From Kosakonia radicincitans DSM 16656 (GTDB taxonomy: Bacteria; Pseudomonadota; Gammaproteobacteria; Enterobacterales; Enterobacteriaceae): a DNA stretch of 64,000 nt. Where the stretch lies: contig NZ_CP018016.1 of the NCBI RefSeq assembly GCF_000280495.2, forward strand, positions 1,860,001 to 1,924,000, in the 5' to 3' direction. This document shows positions 54,867 through 64,000 of this stretch, in pieces. The position numbers and the translations under genes are program-made. Each line of letters begins with the position of its first letter. The first letter of the stretch is position 1. The notes beneath the pieces were generated by a model. It was not told the origin of the DNA. It made no database searches and saw only the letters and a program-made list of their open reading frames with translations.

Positions 54867-56291
54867 ATGAACAAGATAATGCCTGTGATCATGGCTGGTG
54901 GCAGTGGTAGTCGTTTATGGCCGCTTTCACGAGAAATGTATCCAAAACAATTCCTGGAAGTTGAGGGCAACATGACCATGTTGCAGCATACTGTGCAACG
55001 GCTGAAAGAATTAAAGACTTATTCGCCGGTTGTCATATGCAATAATGAACACAGGTTTTTGGTCGCAGAGCAGTTACGCACTATTGATAAACTTGCAGAC
55101 AATATTATTCTGGAACCAGTAGGTCGGAATACCGCACCTGCGATAGCATTAGCTGCATTCACTATTTTAAAAAATATTGATAAAGATGTTGAGCCGATAA
55201 TGCTTGTGCTTGCCGCTGATCATATTATCCAGAATGAGGGCGCTTTTGTCTCTTCAGTGATGCACGCGGTCCCTCACGCTGAGCAAGATAAATTAGTGAC
55301 ATTTGGTATTGTTCCTTCTCATCCTGAAACGGGCTATGGCTATATTCGCCGTGGTCAGGCTCAGGGTAATGATGCTTTTGTTGTGGCCGAGTTTGTGGAA
55401 AAACCTGACTATGATGTCGCTTGCAACTATATTTCCAGCGGTGAGTATTACTGGAATAGCGGCATGTTTATGTTTAAAGCAAAAAGCTATCTTGATGAGT
55501 TAAAACGATATAGACCAGATATTTATGCATGCTGTGAAGCTGCCGTGAAGCATACCGATCGCGACCTGGATTTTGTTCGTATCGATGAGCAAGCCTTTTC
55601 GCAATGCCCTGCTGAATCGATTGACTATGCTGTCATGGAGCATACTGAACACGCTATCGTCGTTCCAATGGATGCAGGTTGGTCAGATGTCGGTTCGTGG
55701 TCATCACTCTGGGATATCTCGCAAAAAGATGAGGATGGAAACGTTCAACGCGGTGATGTCGTTCAGTTTGATTGTCGTGACACCTATGTGCATGCCGAAG
55801 ATGCTTTAGTCGCTACCCTCGGTTTACAAAATACTGTGGTAGTACAGACCTGCGATGCCATCTTGATTGCTGATAAAAACCACGTACAGAACGTCAAAAA
55901 AGTCGTAGAGCATTTGAAATCGGCGCGTCGTACGGAGCATCGCGATCATCGTGAAATCTTTCGTCCATGGGGAAGCGTCCGTACTCTTGTACAGGGACAG
56001 GAATATTTGGTCCGCAAAGTCGTAGTTCGTCCTGAGAAACAGCTGACCGCGCAGATCCACCATCACAGGGCTGAGCACTGGACTGTCGTTTCCGGACGGG
56101 CAAAAGTCATCCTTAACGATCGCGAATATTATGTTGAAGAAAATCAGTCAACATTTATTCCAGCAGGTGTAACCCATGTACTGGCAAATCCTGGCTTAAT
56201 TCCCCTGGAAATAATAGAAATTCAGTCAGGAAAGAATTTAAGCGAAGACGATATTATTCGTGTTGGAAATTTTGTTTCAGAGAAGAAATAG
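54867..56291 (+). CDS. manC: ManC (RfbM), mannose-1-phosphate guanylyltransferase, O-antigen copy
   Basis: Second GDP-mannose pyrophosphorylase of the window, serving the O-antigen mannosyltransferases. The 474-residue protein has [20 protein letters not shown] at residues 11-30, VEFVEKPDYD-type FVEKP near 173 and the C-terminal cupin [16 protein letters not shown] near 402. It is clearly homologous to the colanic acid copy at 27574 but differs at many positions and is richer in A+T, so the two are not a recent duplication. Its 3' end abuts manB (one base between). Confidence 0.95.
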   Translation: MNKIMPVIMAGGSGSRLWPLSREMYPKQFLEVEGNMTMLQHTVQRLKELKTYSPVVICNNEHRFLVAEQLRTIDKLADNIILEPVGRNTAPAIALAAFTILKNIDKDVEPIMLVLAADHIIQNEGAFVSSVMHAVPHAEQDKLVTFGIVPSHPETGYGYIRRGQAQGNDAFVVAEFVEKPDYDVACNYISSGEYYWNSGMFMFKAKSYLDELKRYRPDIYACCEAAVKHTDRDLDFVRIDEQAFSQCPAESIDYAVMEHTEHAIVVPMDAGWSDVGSWSSLWDISQKDEDGNVQRGDVVQFDCRDTYVHAEDALVATLGLQNTVVVQTCDAILIADKNHVQNVKKVVEHLKSARRTEHRDHREIFRPWGSVRTLVQGQEYLVRKVVVRPEKQLTAQIHHHRAEHWTVVSGRAKVILNDREYYVEENQSTFIPAGVTHVLANPGLIPLEIIEIQSGKNLSEDDIIRVGNFVSEKK

Positions 56292-56292
56292 A

Positions 56293-57720
56293 ATGTCAGA
56301 TTATTTAAGCAATGTCGTAATTAAAAATTCAAATATCAATTTTGGTACCAGTGGTGCCAGAGGTTTGGTAACAGATTTCTGTCCAGAAGTTTGTGGTGCT
56401 TTTACTGCTAATTTTCTGAAGGTTAGTGCTGCTAATTACTCTTTCAACACTGTTGCCATCGGAATTGACAATCGCCCCAGTAGCTATGATATGGCAAGGG
56501 CGTGTGCAGCGGTTATTGCATTTATGGGATTTAAGCCGTTGTATTGTGGGGTCATACCCACACCAGGCTTGGCTTACTATGCCCTTGAAGAGAAAATTCC
56601 GGCAATAATGATCACGGGGAGTCACATTCCTTTCGATCGGAATGGTTTAAAATTCTATCATCCAAACGGCGAAATCACTAAAGCTGACGAAGTGGCGATA
56701 CTGGCGGAAGAGATACCATTCAGCATGCCCGTAATGCTTCCGGCATTGAATGTTTGCCCGGTCGCCAGCGAAAAATATGTCGAACGCTATACTTCCTTTT
56801 TCCCAAAAAATGCATTAACCGGTTTGCGAATTGGCATCTATGAGCACTCAAGTGCTGGCAGAGATATTTATCCCCAGATTTTCTCTACACTTGGAGCCGA
56901 TGTTGTCAGTTTAGGACGCAGTGATTCGTTTGTTCCTATCGATACAGAAGCGGTTTCGGCGGAAGATCGGCAGCGCGCAAAGGAATGGTTGCGTGAGTTT
57001 GATCTTGACGCTGTCTTTTCAACGGATGGAGATGGGGATCGTCCTTTGCTAAGTGACGAAAACGGACAATGGCTGCGAGGCGATATCCTTGGGCTGCTAT
57101 GTTCTGCTCACCTTGGTGTCACTGCTGCAGCTGTACCAGTAAGCTGTAATAGCATTATCGCGGCAAGTGGATTAATTCCTGAGGTAGTTCTAACGAAAAT
57201 TGGTTCGCCGTATGTTATTGCTGCGTTGGAATCGTTGCTTAATAAATTCGAAAATGTCGCTGGTTTCGAAGCGAATGGCGGTTATATGCTGGCCAGTAAT
57301 ATTCATAAGTATGGGCGTACGCTCAAAGCACTACCTACGCGTGATGCCTTACTACCAGCGGTGACGCTGCTGGTTTCCAGCCAGCAGAAAAAAATCAGTG
57401 CACAAGTACAAGCACTGCCTGCACGTTACACTTCTTCAGACCGGCTTCAGGAGTTTGCTGCAAGCCGCAGCACAGCTCTGCTGGCAAAAGTAGTTGCAGA
57501 TGCGAATTCCGTTATTAAAGATTTCGGGTTCCATAACATGAGCGTGGCAGGAATGGATATGACGGACGGTGTGAGATTGCGACTGGATAATCTTGATATT
57601 ATTCATCTGCGTCCGTCCGGCAACGCACCAGAGCTTCGCTGCTATGCTGAGTCCACAACTTCAGATAAAGCTGATGAATTGGTCAGAATGACACTTACTG
57701 CAATTAAGGAAAAGTTCTGA
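56293..57720 (+). CDS. manB: ManB (RfbK), phosphomannomutase, O-antigen copy
   Basis: RfbK-type phosphomannomutase of 475 residues; start ATG 56293 follows the manC stop directly. The N-terminus has INFGTSGARGLVTDF, the phosphoserine loop TGSHIPFDRNGLKFY near residue 110, the metal loop STDGDGDRPL near 243, GFEANGGYML near 328 and the C-terminal phosphate site RPSGNAPELRCYAE. Matches to Salmonella group RfbK are strong by recall. It differs deeply from CpsG at 29120 though both do the same reaction. Confidence 0.94.
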   Translation: MSDYLSNVVIKNSNINFGTSGARGLVTDFCPEVCGAFTANFLKVSAANYSFNTVAIGIDNRPSSYDMARACAAVIAFMGFKPLYCGVIPTPGLAYYALEEKIPAIMITGSHIPFDRNGLKFYHPNGEITKADEVAILAEEIPFSMPVMLPALNVCPVASEKYVERYTSFFPKNALTGLRIGIYEHSSAGRDIYPQIFSTLGADVVSLGRSDSFVPIDTEAVSAEDRQRAKEWLREFDLDAVFSTDGDGDRPLLSDENGQWLRGDILGLLCSAHLGVTAAAVPVSCNSIIAASGLIPEVVLTKIGSPYVIAALESLLNKFENVAGFEANGGYMLASNIHKYGRTLKALPTRDALLPAVTLLVSSQQKKISAQVQALPARYTSSDRLQEFAASRSTALLAKVVADANSVIKDFGFHNMSVAGMDMTDGVRLRLDNLDIIHLRPSGNAPELRCYAESTTSDKADELVRMTLTAIKEKF

Positions 57721-57767
57721 TGATGAATATATACCAATTTTTCATTCAAAGAGCATGGTGAGAAAAC

Positions 57768-59204
57768 ATGGAGCTTAAGGATGTGCGGAATAATTACAAG
57801 CCTTTCTTGTGCCAGTTTTTTCTTGCGCTGTCAGACTTTATATTTTTCAATCTTTCATTAGTTTTTTCTCTCGCTCTGGTTTATTTTCTTTTTGATGACC
57901 TACAGCGCTTTATTCCAAAGGAGCAATTTCAGTTCCGTATTGTTTCGCACTTTATTTTATCGTTAACCTGCGTTGCCTGGTTTTTGATCAGGCTCCGACA
58001 TTACTCTTACCGGAAGCCTTTCTGGTATGAATTAAAAGAAATATTGCGCACTATCGTGATATTCGCCATTTTTGATCTGGCATTAATCGCGTTTACGAAA
58101 TGGCAATTCTCTCGTTTTGTTTGGGTTTTTTGCTGGAGTCTGGCGCTTTTTCTTGTCCCGTTTTTCCGCTTTTCTACAAAATTTCTGCTCAATAAATTTG
58201 GCATCTGGAGAAAGAAAACCATCATTTTGGGCAGCGGCAAAAATGCCCGTGAAGCCTATTACGCTCTGCAGAGTGAGGAAATGTTGGGCTTTGAGGTGTG
58301 CGCTTTTTTTGACGAGGAAAGCTCCGAAACTCATCTTTTGGATTGCCCAATAATAAAAGATGCGAATGATATCTGGCAGAGCGCCGATATTAAGCATATT
58401 CATTTTATTATTGCTTTTGATGTGGATGAAATCGACAAAACACTGGGTTGGTTAAGGGAACTATCCAAACACCAATGTCGCTCTGTTACTGTTATTCCTT
58501 CACTGAGAGGGCTACCGCTTTACAATACGGATATGTCTTTTATTTTCAGCCACGAAGTGATGTTGCTGCGTATCAATAATAACCTTGCAAAACGTACATC
58601 GCGTTTCCTGAAACGTACTTTTGACATTGTCTGTACATTGATCATCCTTATTGTCGCATCGCCGCTCCTTTTATATCTGTGGTACAAAGTTACGCGTGAT
58701 GGGGGGCCTGCAATCTATGGGCACCAGCGTGTTGGGCGTCACGGTAAGTTATTCCCATGCTATAAATTCCGCTCTATGGTAATGAATTCACAAGAAGTCT
58801 TACAGAATTTGCTGGATTCGGACCCGCAAGCGCGTGAGGAATGGGAAAAAGATTTTAAACTTAAAAACGATCCGCGAATCACCCGTGTTGGTCATTTTAT
58901 CCGTAAAACCAGCCTTGATGAGCTACCACAGCTCTTTAATGTCCTGAAAGGAGAAATGAGCCTGGTCGGACCGCGGCCGATTGTAACTGAGGAATTAGAA
59001 CGTTACGAACTGGACGTTGACTACTATCTGATGGCAAAACCTGGAATGACCGGTTTATGGCAAGTCAGCGGTCGTAACGACGTTGATTACGAAACACGTG
59101 TTTATTTTGATTCATGGTATGTAAAAAACTGGTCCTTGTGGAATGATATCGCCATTCTTTTTAAGACAGTAAAGGTCGTTCTTCGTCGGGATGGTGCTTA
59201 TTAG
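57768..59204 (+). CDS. wbaP: WbaP (RfbP), undecaprenyl-phosphate galactose phosphotransferase
   Basis: Starts O-units by transferring galactose 1-phosphate from UDP-Gal to undecaprenyl phosphate. The 478-residue protein (Salmonella RfbP 476) has four or more N-terminal helices, [20 protein letters not shown] near residue 87, a Rossmann-like part [17 protein letters not shown] and the catalytic domain with [47 protein letters not shown] and [25 protein letters not shown] precedes the ATG. It fixes Gal as the reducing-end sugar of the repeat. Confidence 0.95.
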   Translation: MELKDVRNNYKPFLCQFFLALSDFIFFNLSLVFSLALVYFLFDDLQRFIPKEQFQFRIVSHFILSLTCVAWFLIRLRHYSYRKPFWYELKEILRTIVIFAIFDLALIAFTKWQFSRFVWVFCWSLALFLVPFFRFSTKFLLNKFGIWRKKTIILGSGKNAREAYYALQSEEMLGFEVCAFFDEESSETHLLDCPIIKDANDIWQSADIKHIHFIIAFDVDEIDKTLGWLRELSKHQCRSVTVIPSLRGLPLYNTDMSFIFSHEVMLLRINNNLAKRTSRFLKRTFDIVCTLIILIVASPLLLYLWYKVTRDGGPAIYGHQRVGRHGKLFPCYKFRSMVMNSQEVLQNLLDSDPQAREEWEKDFKLKNDPRITRVGHFIRKTSLDELPQLFNVLKGEMSLVGPRPIVTEELERYELDVDYYLMAKPGMTGLWQVSGRNDVDYETRVYFDSWYVKNWSLWNDIAILFKTVKVVLRRDGAY

Positions 59205-59338
59205 CGCTTTCAGACCATCCAAATGTTTGTGGTGGCATCTATTGCTACCAGCTCGATGAGTTCCTGAGTTAACATTGTTTTTACTTATCCCGGTCGAAGA
59301 CAGACCGGCCGGGTGCTCTAACCTGACAGGAGTATGTA

Positions 59339-60745
<1,407 letters not shown>

Positions 60746-60772
60746 TCTGAAATCATTCGTTTGATGAATGTA

Positions 60773-60801
60773 AGCCCGGTTAGTGTAACCGGGTTTTTTT
60801 T
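60773..60801 (+). terminator. gnd terminator
   Basis: CCCGGTTA (60775-60782) and TAACCGGG (60786-60793) form a perfect 8-bp stem with a GTG loop, followed by eight T residues. A strong intrinsic terminator 28 bases after the gnd stop. Confidence 0.9.
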
Positions 60802-61010
60802 CGGCCGTAGTGCGGCTTTTCAGGGCACTCGTCTTTAATTTGTTGACATTTCGACATTAAACTTCGCATCAACGCCGCTGTTACAGGTTGGTTGTCGCCT
60901 TGACAGCCCCTCAACAGAAGAGGTAAAAACCCCAACAGTTATTGATATTAAGTGGGTGGCGACAGGCTCGTCATCTCCGGTTTCATACACTCACAAAAGT
61001 TGCTTATCGA

Positions 61011-62177
61011 ATGAAAATAACAATCTCCGGAACAGGTTACGTTGGGCTATCAAACGGGATTCTGATCGCGCAGAACCATGAGGTCGTCGCGCTGGATATC
61101 GTGCAATCCAAAGTTGATATGCTTAACCAGAAGATTTCTCCCATCGTTGATAAGGAAATCCAGGAGTATTTGCAGAATAAGCCACTGAATTTCCGTGCCA
61201 CCACGGACAAGCAGGAAGCCTATCGCGGCGCCGACTTTGTGATTATCGCCACCCCAACGGATTACGACCCGAAAACCAACTACTTCAATACCAGCAGCGT
61301 GGAATCGGTGATCCGCGATGTGCTGGAAATTAACCCGCAGGCGGTGATGATTATCAAATCCACCATTCCGGTGGGCTTTACCCAGTCGATCCGCGAAAAA
61401 TTCGGCGTGGATAACATCATTTTCTCACCAGAATTCCTGCGTGAAGGGAAAGCGCTGTACGATAACCTGCATCCGTCACGTATCGTCATCGGCGAGCGTT
61501 CTGAACGTGCTGAGCGTTTTGCCGCGCTGTTGCAGGAAGGGGCGATTAAAAAAGATATTCGCGTGCTGTTTACCGACTCTACGGAAGCCGAAGCGATCAA
61601 ACTGTTCGCCAACACCTATCTGGCGATGCGTGTTGCTTACTTCAACGAGCTGGACAGCTACGCGGAAAGCCTGGGGCTGAACAGCCGCCAGATTATTGAA
61701 GGCGTTTGTCTCGATCCGCGCATCGGCAACCACTACAACAACCCGTCATTTGGTTACGGCGGCTACTGTCTGCCGAAAGACACCAAACAGCTGCTGGCAA
61801 ATTACCAGTCAGTGCCGAACAACATTATTTCGGCCATCGTTGATGCTAACCGCACGCGTAAAGACTTTATCGCCGATTCCATTCTTTCGCGTAAACCGAA
61901 AGTGGTCGGCGTTTACCGCCTGATCATGAAGAGCGGTTCCGATAACTTCCGCGCGTCGTCCATTCAGGGCATCATGAAACGCATTAAAGCGAAGGGCGTG
62001 CAGGTTATCATTTATGAACCGGTGATGCAGGAGGATGAATTCTTCCATTCCCGCGTAGTGCGCGACCTGGAGGCGTTTAAGCAGGAAGCTGACGTGATTA
62101 TCTCCAACCGTATGGCGGAAGAACTGTCTGATGTTGCGGATAAAGTCTATACCCGTGATTTATTCGGTAACGACTAA
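61011..62177 (+). CDS. ugd: Ugd, UDP-glucose 6-dehydrogenase
   Basis: Oxidises UDP-glucose to UDP-glucuronate with two NAD, supplying colanic acid glucuronate, UDP-galacturonate (through the next gene) and aminoarabinose. ATG 61011 gives 388 residues, the E. coli length; an in-frame ATG at 60942 would add 23 unlike residues. Motifs are [20 protein letters not shown] at the start, [20 protein letters not shown] and the catalytic cysteine in [14 protein letters not shown] near residue 253. Its leader is 265 bases and no PmrA box was clear. Confidence 0.97.
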   Translation: MKITISGTGYVGLSNGILIAQNHEVVALDIVQSKVDMLNQKISPIVDKEIQEYLQNKPLNFRATTDKQEAYRGADFVIIATPTDYDPKTNYFNTSSVESVIRDVLEINPQAVMIIKSTIPVGFTQSIREKFGVDNIIFSPEFLREGKALYDNLHPSRIVIGERSERAERFAALLQEGAIKKDIRVLFTDSTEAEAIKLFANTYLAMRVAYFNELDSYAESLGLNSRQIIEGVCLDPRIGNHYNNPSFGYGGYCLPKDTKQLLANYQSVPNNIISAIVDANRTRKDFIADSILSRKPKVVGVYRLIMKSGSDNFRASSIQGIMKRIKAKGVQVIIYEPVMQEDEFFHSRVVRDLEAFKQEADVIISNRMAEELSDVADKVYTRDLFGND

Positions 62178-62190
62178 AGACGAAAAATGA

Positions 62191-62216
62191 AAACGGCCCA
62201 TAAGGGCCGTTTTTTT
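62191..62216. terminator. bidirectional terminator between ugd and uge
   Basis: ACGGCCC/GGGCCGT with loop ATAA, flanked by AAAA on the left and a run of Ts on the right. It fits intrinsic termination for ugd (plus) and uge (minus), whose stop codon it touches at 62215. Confidence 0.9.
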
Positions 62217-63219
62217 ATACCTTATAAAAGTCTCTGTACCACTCAACAAAGCGTTTCACCCCTTCTTTAACCGAGGTTTGCGGTTTGAAACCGATCGTTT
62301 CGTACAGTGGTTGAGTATCTGCGCTGGTCTCCAGCACATCGCCCGGTTGAATCGGCAGCATGTTTTTCTGTGCTTCAATGCCCAGCGCCTCTTCCAGCGC
62401 CGTAATGTAATCCATCAACTCCACCGGTGAGCTATTGCCGATGTTATAGACGTGGTAAGGCGCAGAGCTGCTGGCTGGCGTGCCGGTTTCAACCGTCCAG
62501 GCCGGATTGGCCTGCGGAATGACCTCCTGCATACGGACAATCGCTTCAACGATATCGTCGATATAGGTGAAGTCGCGCTTCATCTTGCCGTAGTTATAAA
62601 CGTCGATGCTTTTGCCTTCCAGCATCGCTTTGGTGAATTTAAACAGCGCCATGTCCGGGCGGCCCCACGGGCCATAAACGGTGAAGAAACGCAAACCGGT
62701 AGTCGGTAATCCGTACAGGTGAGAGTAGGTGTGGGACATCAACTCGTTAGCTTTTTTGGTTGCCGCATACAGCGAAACCGGATGATCAACGGAATCATCT
62801 GTGGAGAACGGCATTTTACGGTTCAGGCCATAAACAGAACTGGAGGAGGCATAGAGCAAGTGCTGTACTTTATTGTGGCGGCAACCTTCCAGTACGTTCA
62901 GATGCCCAATGAGATTTGATTCGGCATAAACATGCGGATTTTCCAGCGAATAGCGTACGCCAGCCTGCGCCGCCAGATGGATCACCCGGTCGAATTTCTC
63001 CGTCGCAAACAACTGCGCCATATTCTCACGGTCGGCGAGGTCAATCTTGTGGAAGCTGAAGCCGGGCGAGGCCAGCAGATCCAGGCGCGCCTGTTTCAGA
63101 CTCACATCGTAATAATCATTGAGATTATCAATCCCTACAACCTGGTGGCCTGCCTGCAAAAGGCGCTCGCTGACGTGGAAGCCGATAAAGCCGGCCGCGC
63201 CGGTAACCAGAAATTTCAT
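62215..63219 (-). CDS. uge: Uge-like UDP-glucuronate 4-epimerase
   Basis: NAD-dependent SDR epimerase of 334 residues, the length of Klebsiella Uge, interconverting UDP-glucuronate and UDP-galacturonate; the product feeds LPS core or capsule. Motifs are VTGAAGFIGFHVSERLLQAG at residues 5-24, IDNLNDYYDVSLKQARLDLL near 34, the YASSSSVYG active-site strand and VSLYAATKKANELM with the YxxxK tyrosine. It lies convergent with ugd, its substrate source, and divergent from wzz. Whether UDP-glucose could also be used is not decided by sequence. Confidence 0.9.
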   Translation of the reverse strand: MKFLVTGAAGFIGFHVSERLLQAGHQVVGIDNLNDYYDVSLKQARLDLLASPGFSFHKIDLADRENMAQLFATEKFDRVIHLAAQAGVRYSLENPHVYAESNLIGHLNVLEGCRHNKVQHLLYASSSSVYGLNRKMPFSTDDSVDHPVSLYAATKKANELMSHTYSHLYGLPTTGLRFFTVYGPWGRPDMALFKFTKAMLEGKSIDVYNYGKMKRDFTYIDDIVEAIVRMQEVIPQANPAWTVETGTPASSSAPYHVYNIGNSSPVELMDYITALEEALGIEAQKNMLPIQPGDVLETSADTQPLYETIGFKPQTSVKEGVKRFVEWYRDFYKV

Positions 63220-63241
63220 CTCTCATCCTTTATGACATCTA

Positions 63242-63261
63242 ATACAATTCGCATATTGTAT
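63242..63261. promoter_or_regulatory. inverted repeat in the uge-wzz divergent region
   Basis: ATACAAT and ATTGTAT are perfect 7-base inverted arms 6 bases apart, 22 bases before the uge start. The position fits an operator or -10 region for uge. The 202-base gap also has a TATACT (63383-63388) that may be the wzz -10 element. Confidence 0.35.
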
Positions 63262-63421
63262 GATGCTGACAGGCTAATCGCTATAAGTTATAGACATCAG
63301 AATAAGGTGAAATAATAAACAGCAAAACACATTTACATGTAATCCTATAGAAAAAAAAGCATGAATGGTTAAACTCGCGCTCTATACTATTTCTCTTATG
63401 CGCTTCTCATTTAAGGTTGCT

Positions 63422-64000
63422 ATGACGTACGAAAAAAATGGCTTCCCAGCCAGCCGAGGCAATAATCAGGAAAATGTTGATTTAATTGACCTTTTCTTGC
63501 AAATCTGGCGTGGAAAATGGCTCGTTGGATTATTTGTTCTGTTGTGTCTGGTTATTGCTGTCGCTTATTTAAGCGTTGCCAAGGAGAAATGGACTTCCGT
63601 CGCTGTTATCAGTTCGCCTGATGCCGGGCAGATTGCCAGCTATACAAACGCAATGAGTGTGCTGAACAATGATGGCAAGTACGAGATTGCTGACATTCAG
63701 CAGCTTGTAATTGGGCGTTTTAATTCTGCTTTTTCTGCTTTAGCTGAAACACTGTATAACCAGGAAAAACCCGAGAAACTGACCATTGACCCTGCGGTGC
63801 AGGGGCAACCGCTACCTCTCAAACTTACCTATCAGGGCCCGACGGCCAGAGAAGCTCAGCAAAAACTGGCGCAATATATTGAAAAAGTAGATCAACAGAT
63901 CGCCAAAGAGCTGATCGATGATTTAAACACCAGCATCAAATCCCGTTCAGCCGATTTGGTTGAAACACTCGCAGCGCAGGAAAAAGTGGCGCAGGAACAA
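63422..64000 (+). CDS. wzz: Wzz (WzzB), O-antigen chain-length regulator (5' part)
   Basis: Inner-membrane polysaccharide co-polymerase that sets O-antigen chain length with Wzy. The start ATG 63422 (MTYEKNGFPASRG) opens 193 visible codons before the window ends. The first membrane helix is about residues 36-55 (LVGLFVLLCLVIAVAYLSVA), followed by the periplasmic domain with KEKWTSVAVISSP and GPTAREAQQKLAQYIEKVDQ and a coiled-coil region at the edge. It lies in the normal position right of ugd. Confidence 0.93.
   Translation, partial: MTYEKNGFPASRGNNQENVDLIDLFLQIWRGKWLVGLFVLLCLVIAVAYLSVAKEKWTSVAVISSPDAGQIASYTNAMSVLNNDGKYEIADIQQLVIGRFNSAFSALAETLYNQEKPEKLTIDPAVQGQPLPLKLTYQGPTAREAQQKLAQYIEKVDQQIAKELIDDLNTSIKSRSADLVETLAAQEKVAQEQ

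Noticed and set aside
60843-60848. TTGACA in the gnd-ugd gap as the ugd -35 element
   Set aside because: No -10 hexamer at 16-18 bases downstream; not listed as a promoter.
60802-61010. PmrA box before ugd
   Set aside because: Searched for the CTTAA-N5-CTTAA pattern; only single, partial half sites such as CATTAAAC were seen.

Overview
The window is chromosomal DNA of a member of the Enterobacteriaceae outside Escherichia and Salmonella, most like Enterobacter, Kosakonia or Citrobacter. The gene order mdtBA - yegD - alkA - dgcE - udk - dcd - asmA - yegH - wza...galF - O-antigen cluster - gnd - ugd - wzz follows the E. coli/Salmonella backbone. The departures from it are an extra Nudix/DeoR gene pair between asmA and yegH and a uge-type epimerase between ugd and wzz. 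The genus cannot be fixed by eye. I found no tRNA, rRNA, CRISPR array, insertion sequence or prophage gene.

Layout. Bases 1-14042 are housekeeping: the 5' end of the MdtABC drug pump operon, the Hsp70-like YegD, AlkA DNA repair, the large diguanylate cyclase DgcE, the udk-dcd-asmA nucleotide/envelope cluster, a divergent NudK-like hydrolase and DeoR-family repressor, and the TerC/CorC-type protein YegH. A 689-base leader (14043-14731) carries a JUMPstart/ops element and candidate RcsAB boxes. It precedes the complete colanic acid cluster (14732-37389): wza-wzb-wzc export/kinase genes, wcaABCDEF, the GDP-fucose branch gmd-fcl-gmm, wcaI, manC-cpsG, wcaJ, wzxC, wcaKLM. galF follows.

The O-antigen locus (38869-59204) sits between galF and gnd behind a second JUMPstart. 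It holds rmlBDAC (dTDP-rhamnose), ddhDABC plus a terminal reductase (CDP-3,6-dideoxyhexose, probably CDP-abequose), wzx, two GT2 transferases flanking an O-acetyltransferase, wzy, two GT4 transferases, a second manC-manB pair and wbaP (Gal-1-P initiating transferase). From memory, this gene content and order match the Salmonella enterica serogroup C2 (O:8) cluster abe-wzx-wbaR-wbaL-wbaQ-wzy-wbaW-wbaZ-manC-manB-wbaP. I therefore infer a Rha-Man-Man-Gal repeat unit with a dideoxyhexose branch and O-acetylation. The middle part (about 46.5-54.9 kb) is plainly richer in A+T than its surroundings, a sign of horizontal transfer.

The right end has gnd, ugd, a UDP-glucuronate 4-epimerase gene on the opposite strand, and the start of wzz, the O-chain length regulator, cut by the window edge.

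Together, manC/manB, gmd/fcl, rml, ddh/abe, galF, ugd and uge supply nucleotide sugars. WcaJ and WbaP start colanic acid and O-antigen units on undecaprenyl phosphate. WzxC/WcaD/Wza-b-c and Wzx/Wzy/Wzz flip, polymerise and export them. The two ops elements suggest that RfaH antitermination serves both operons.
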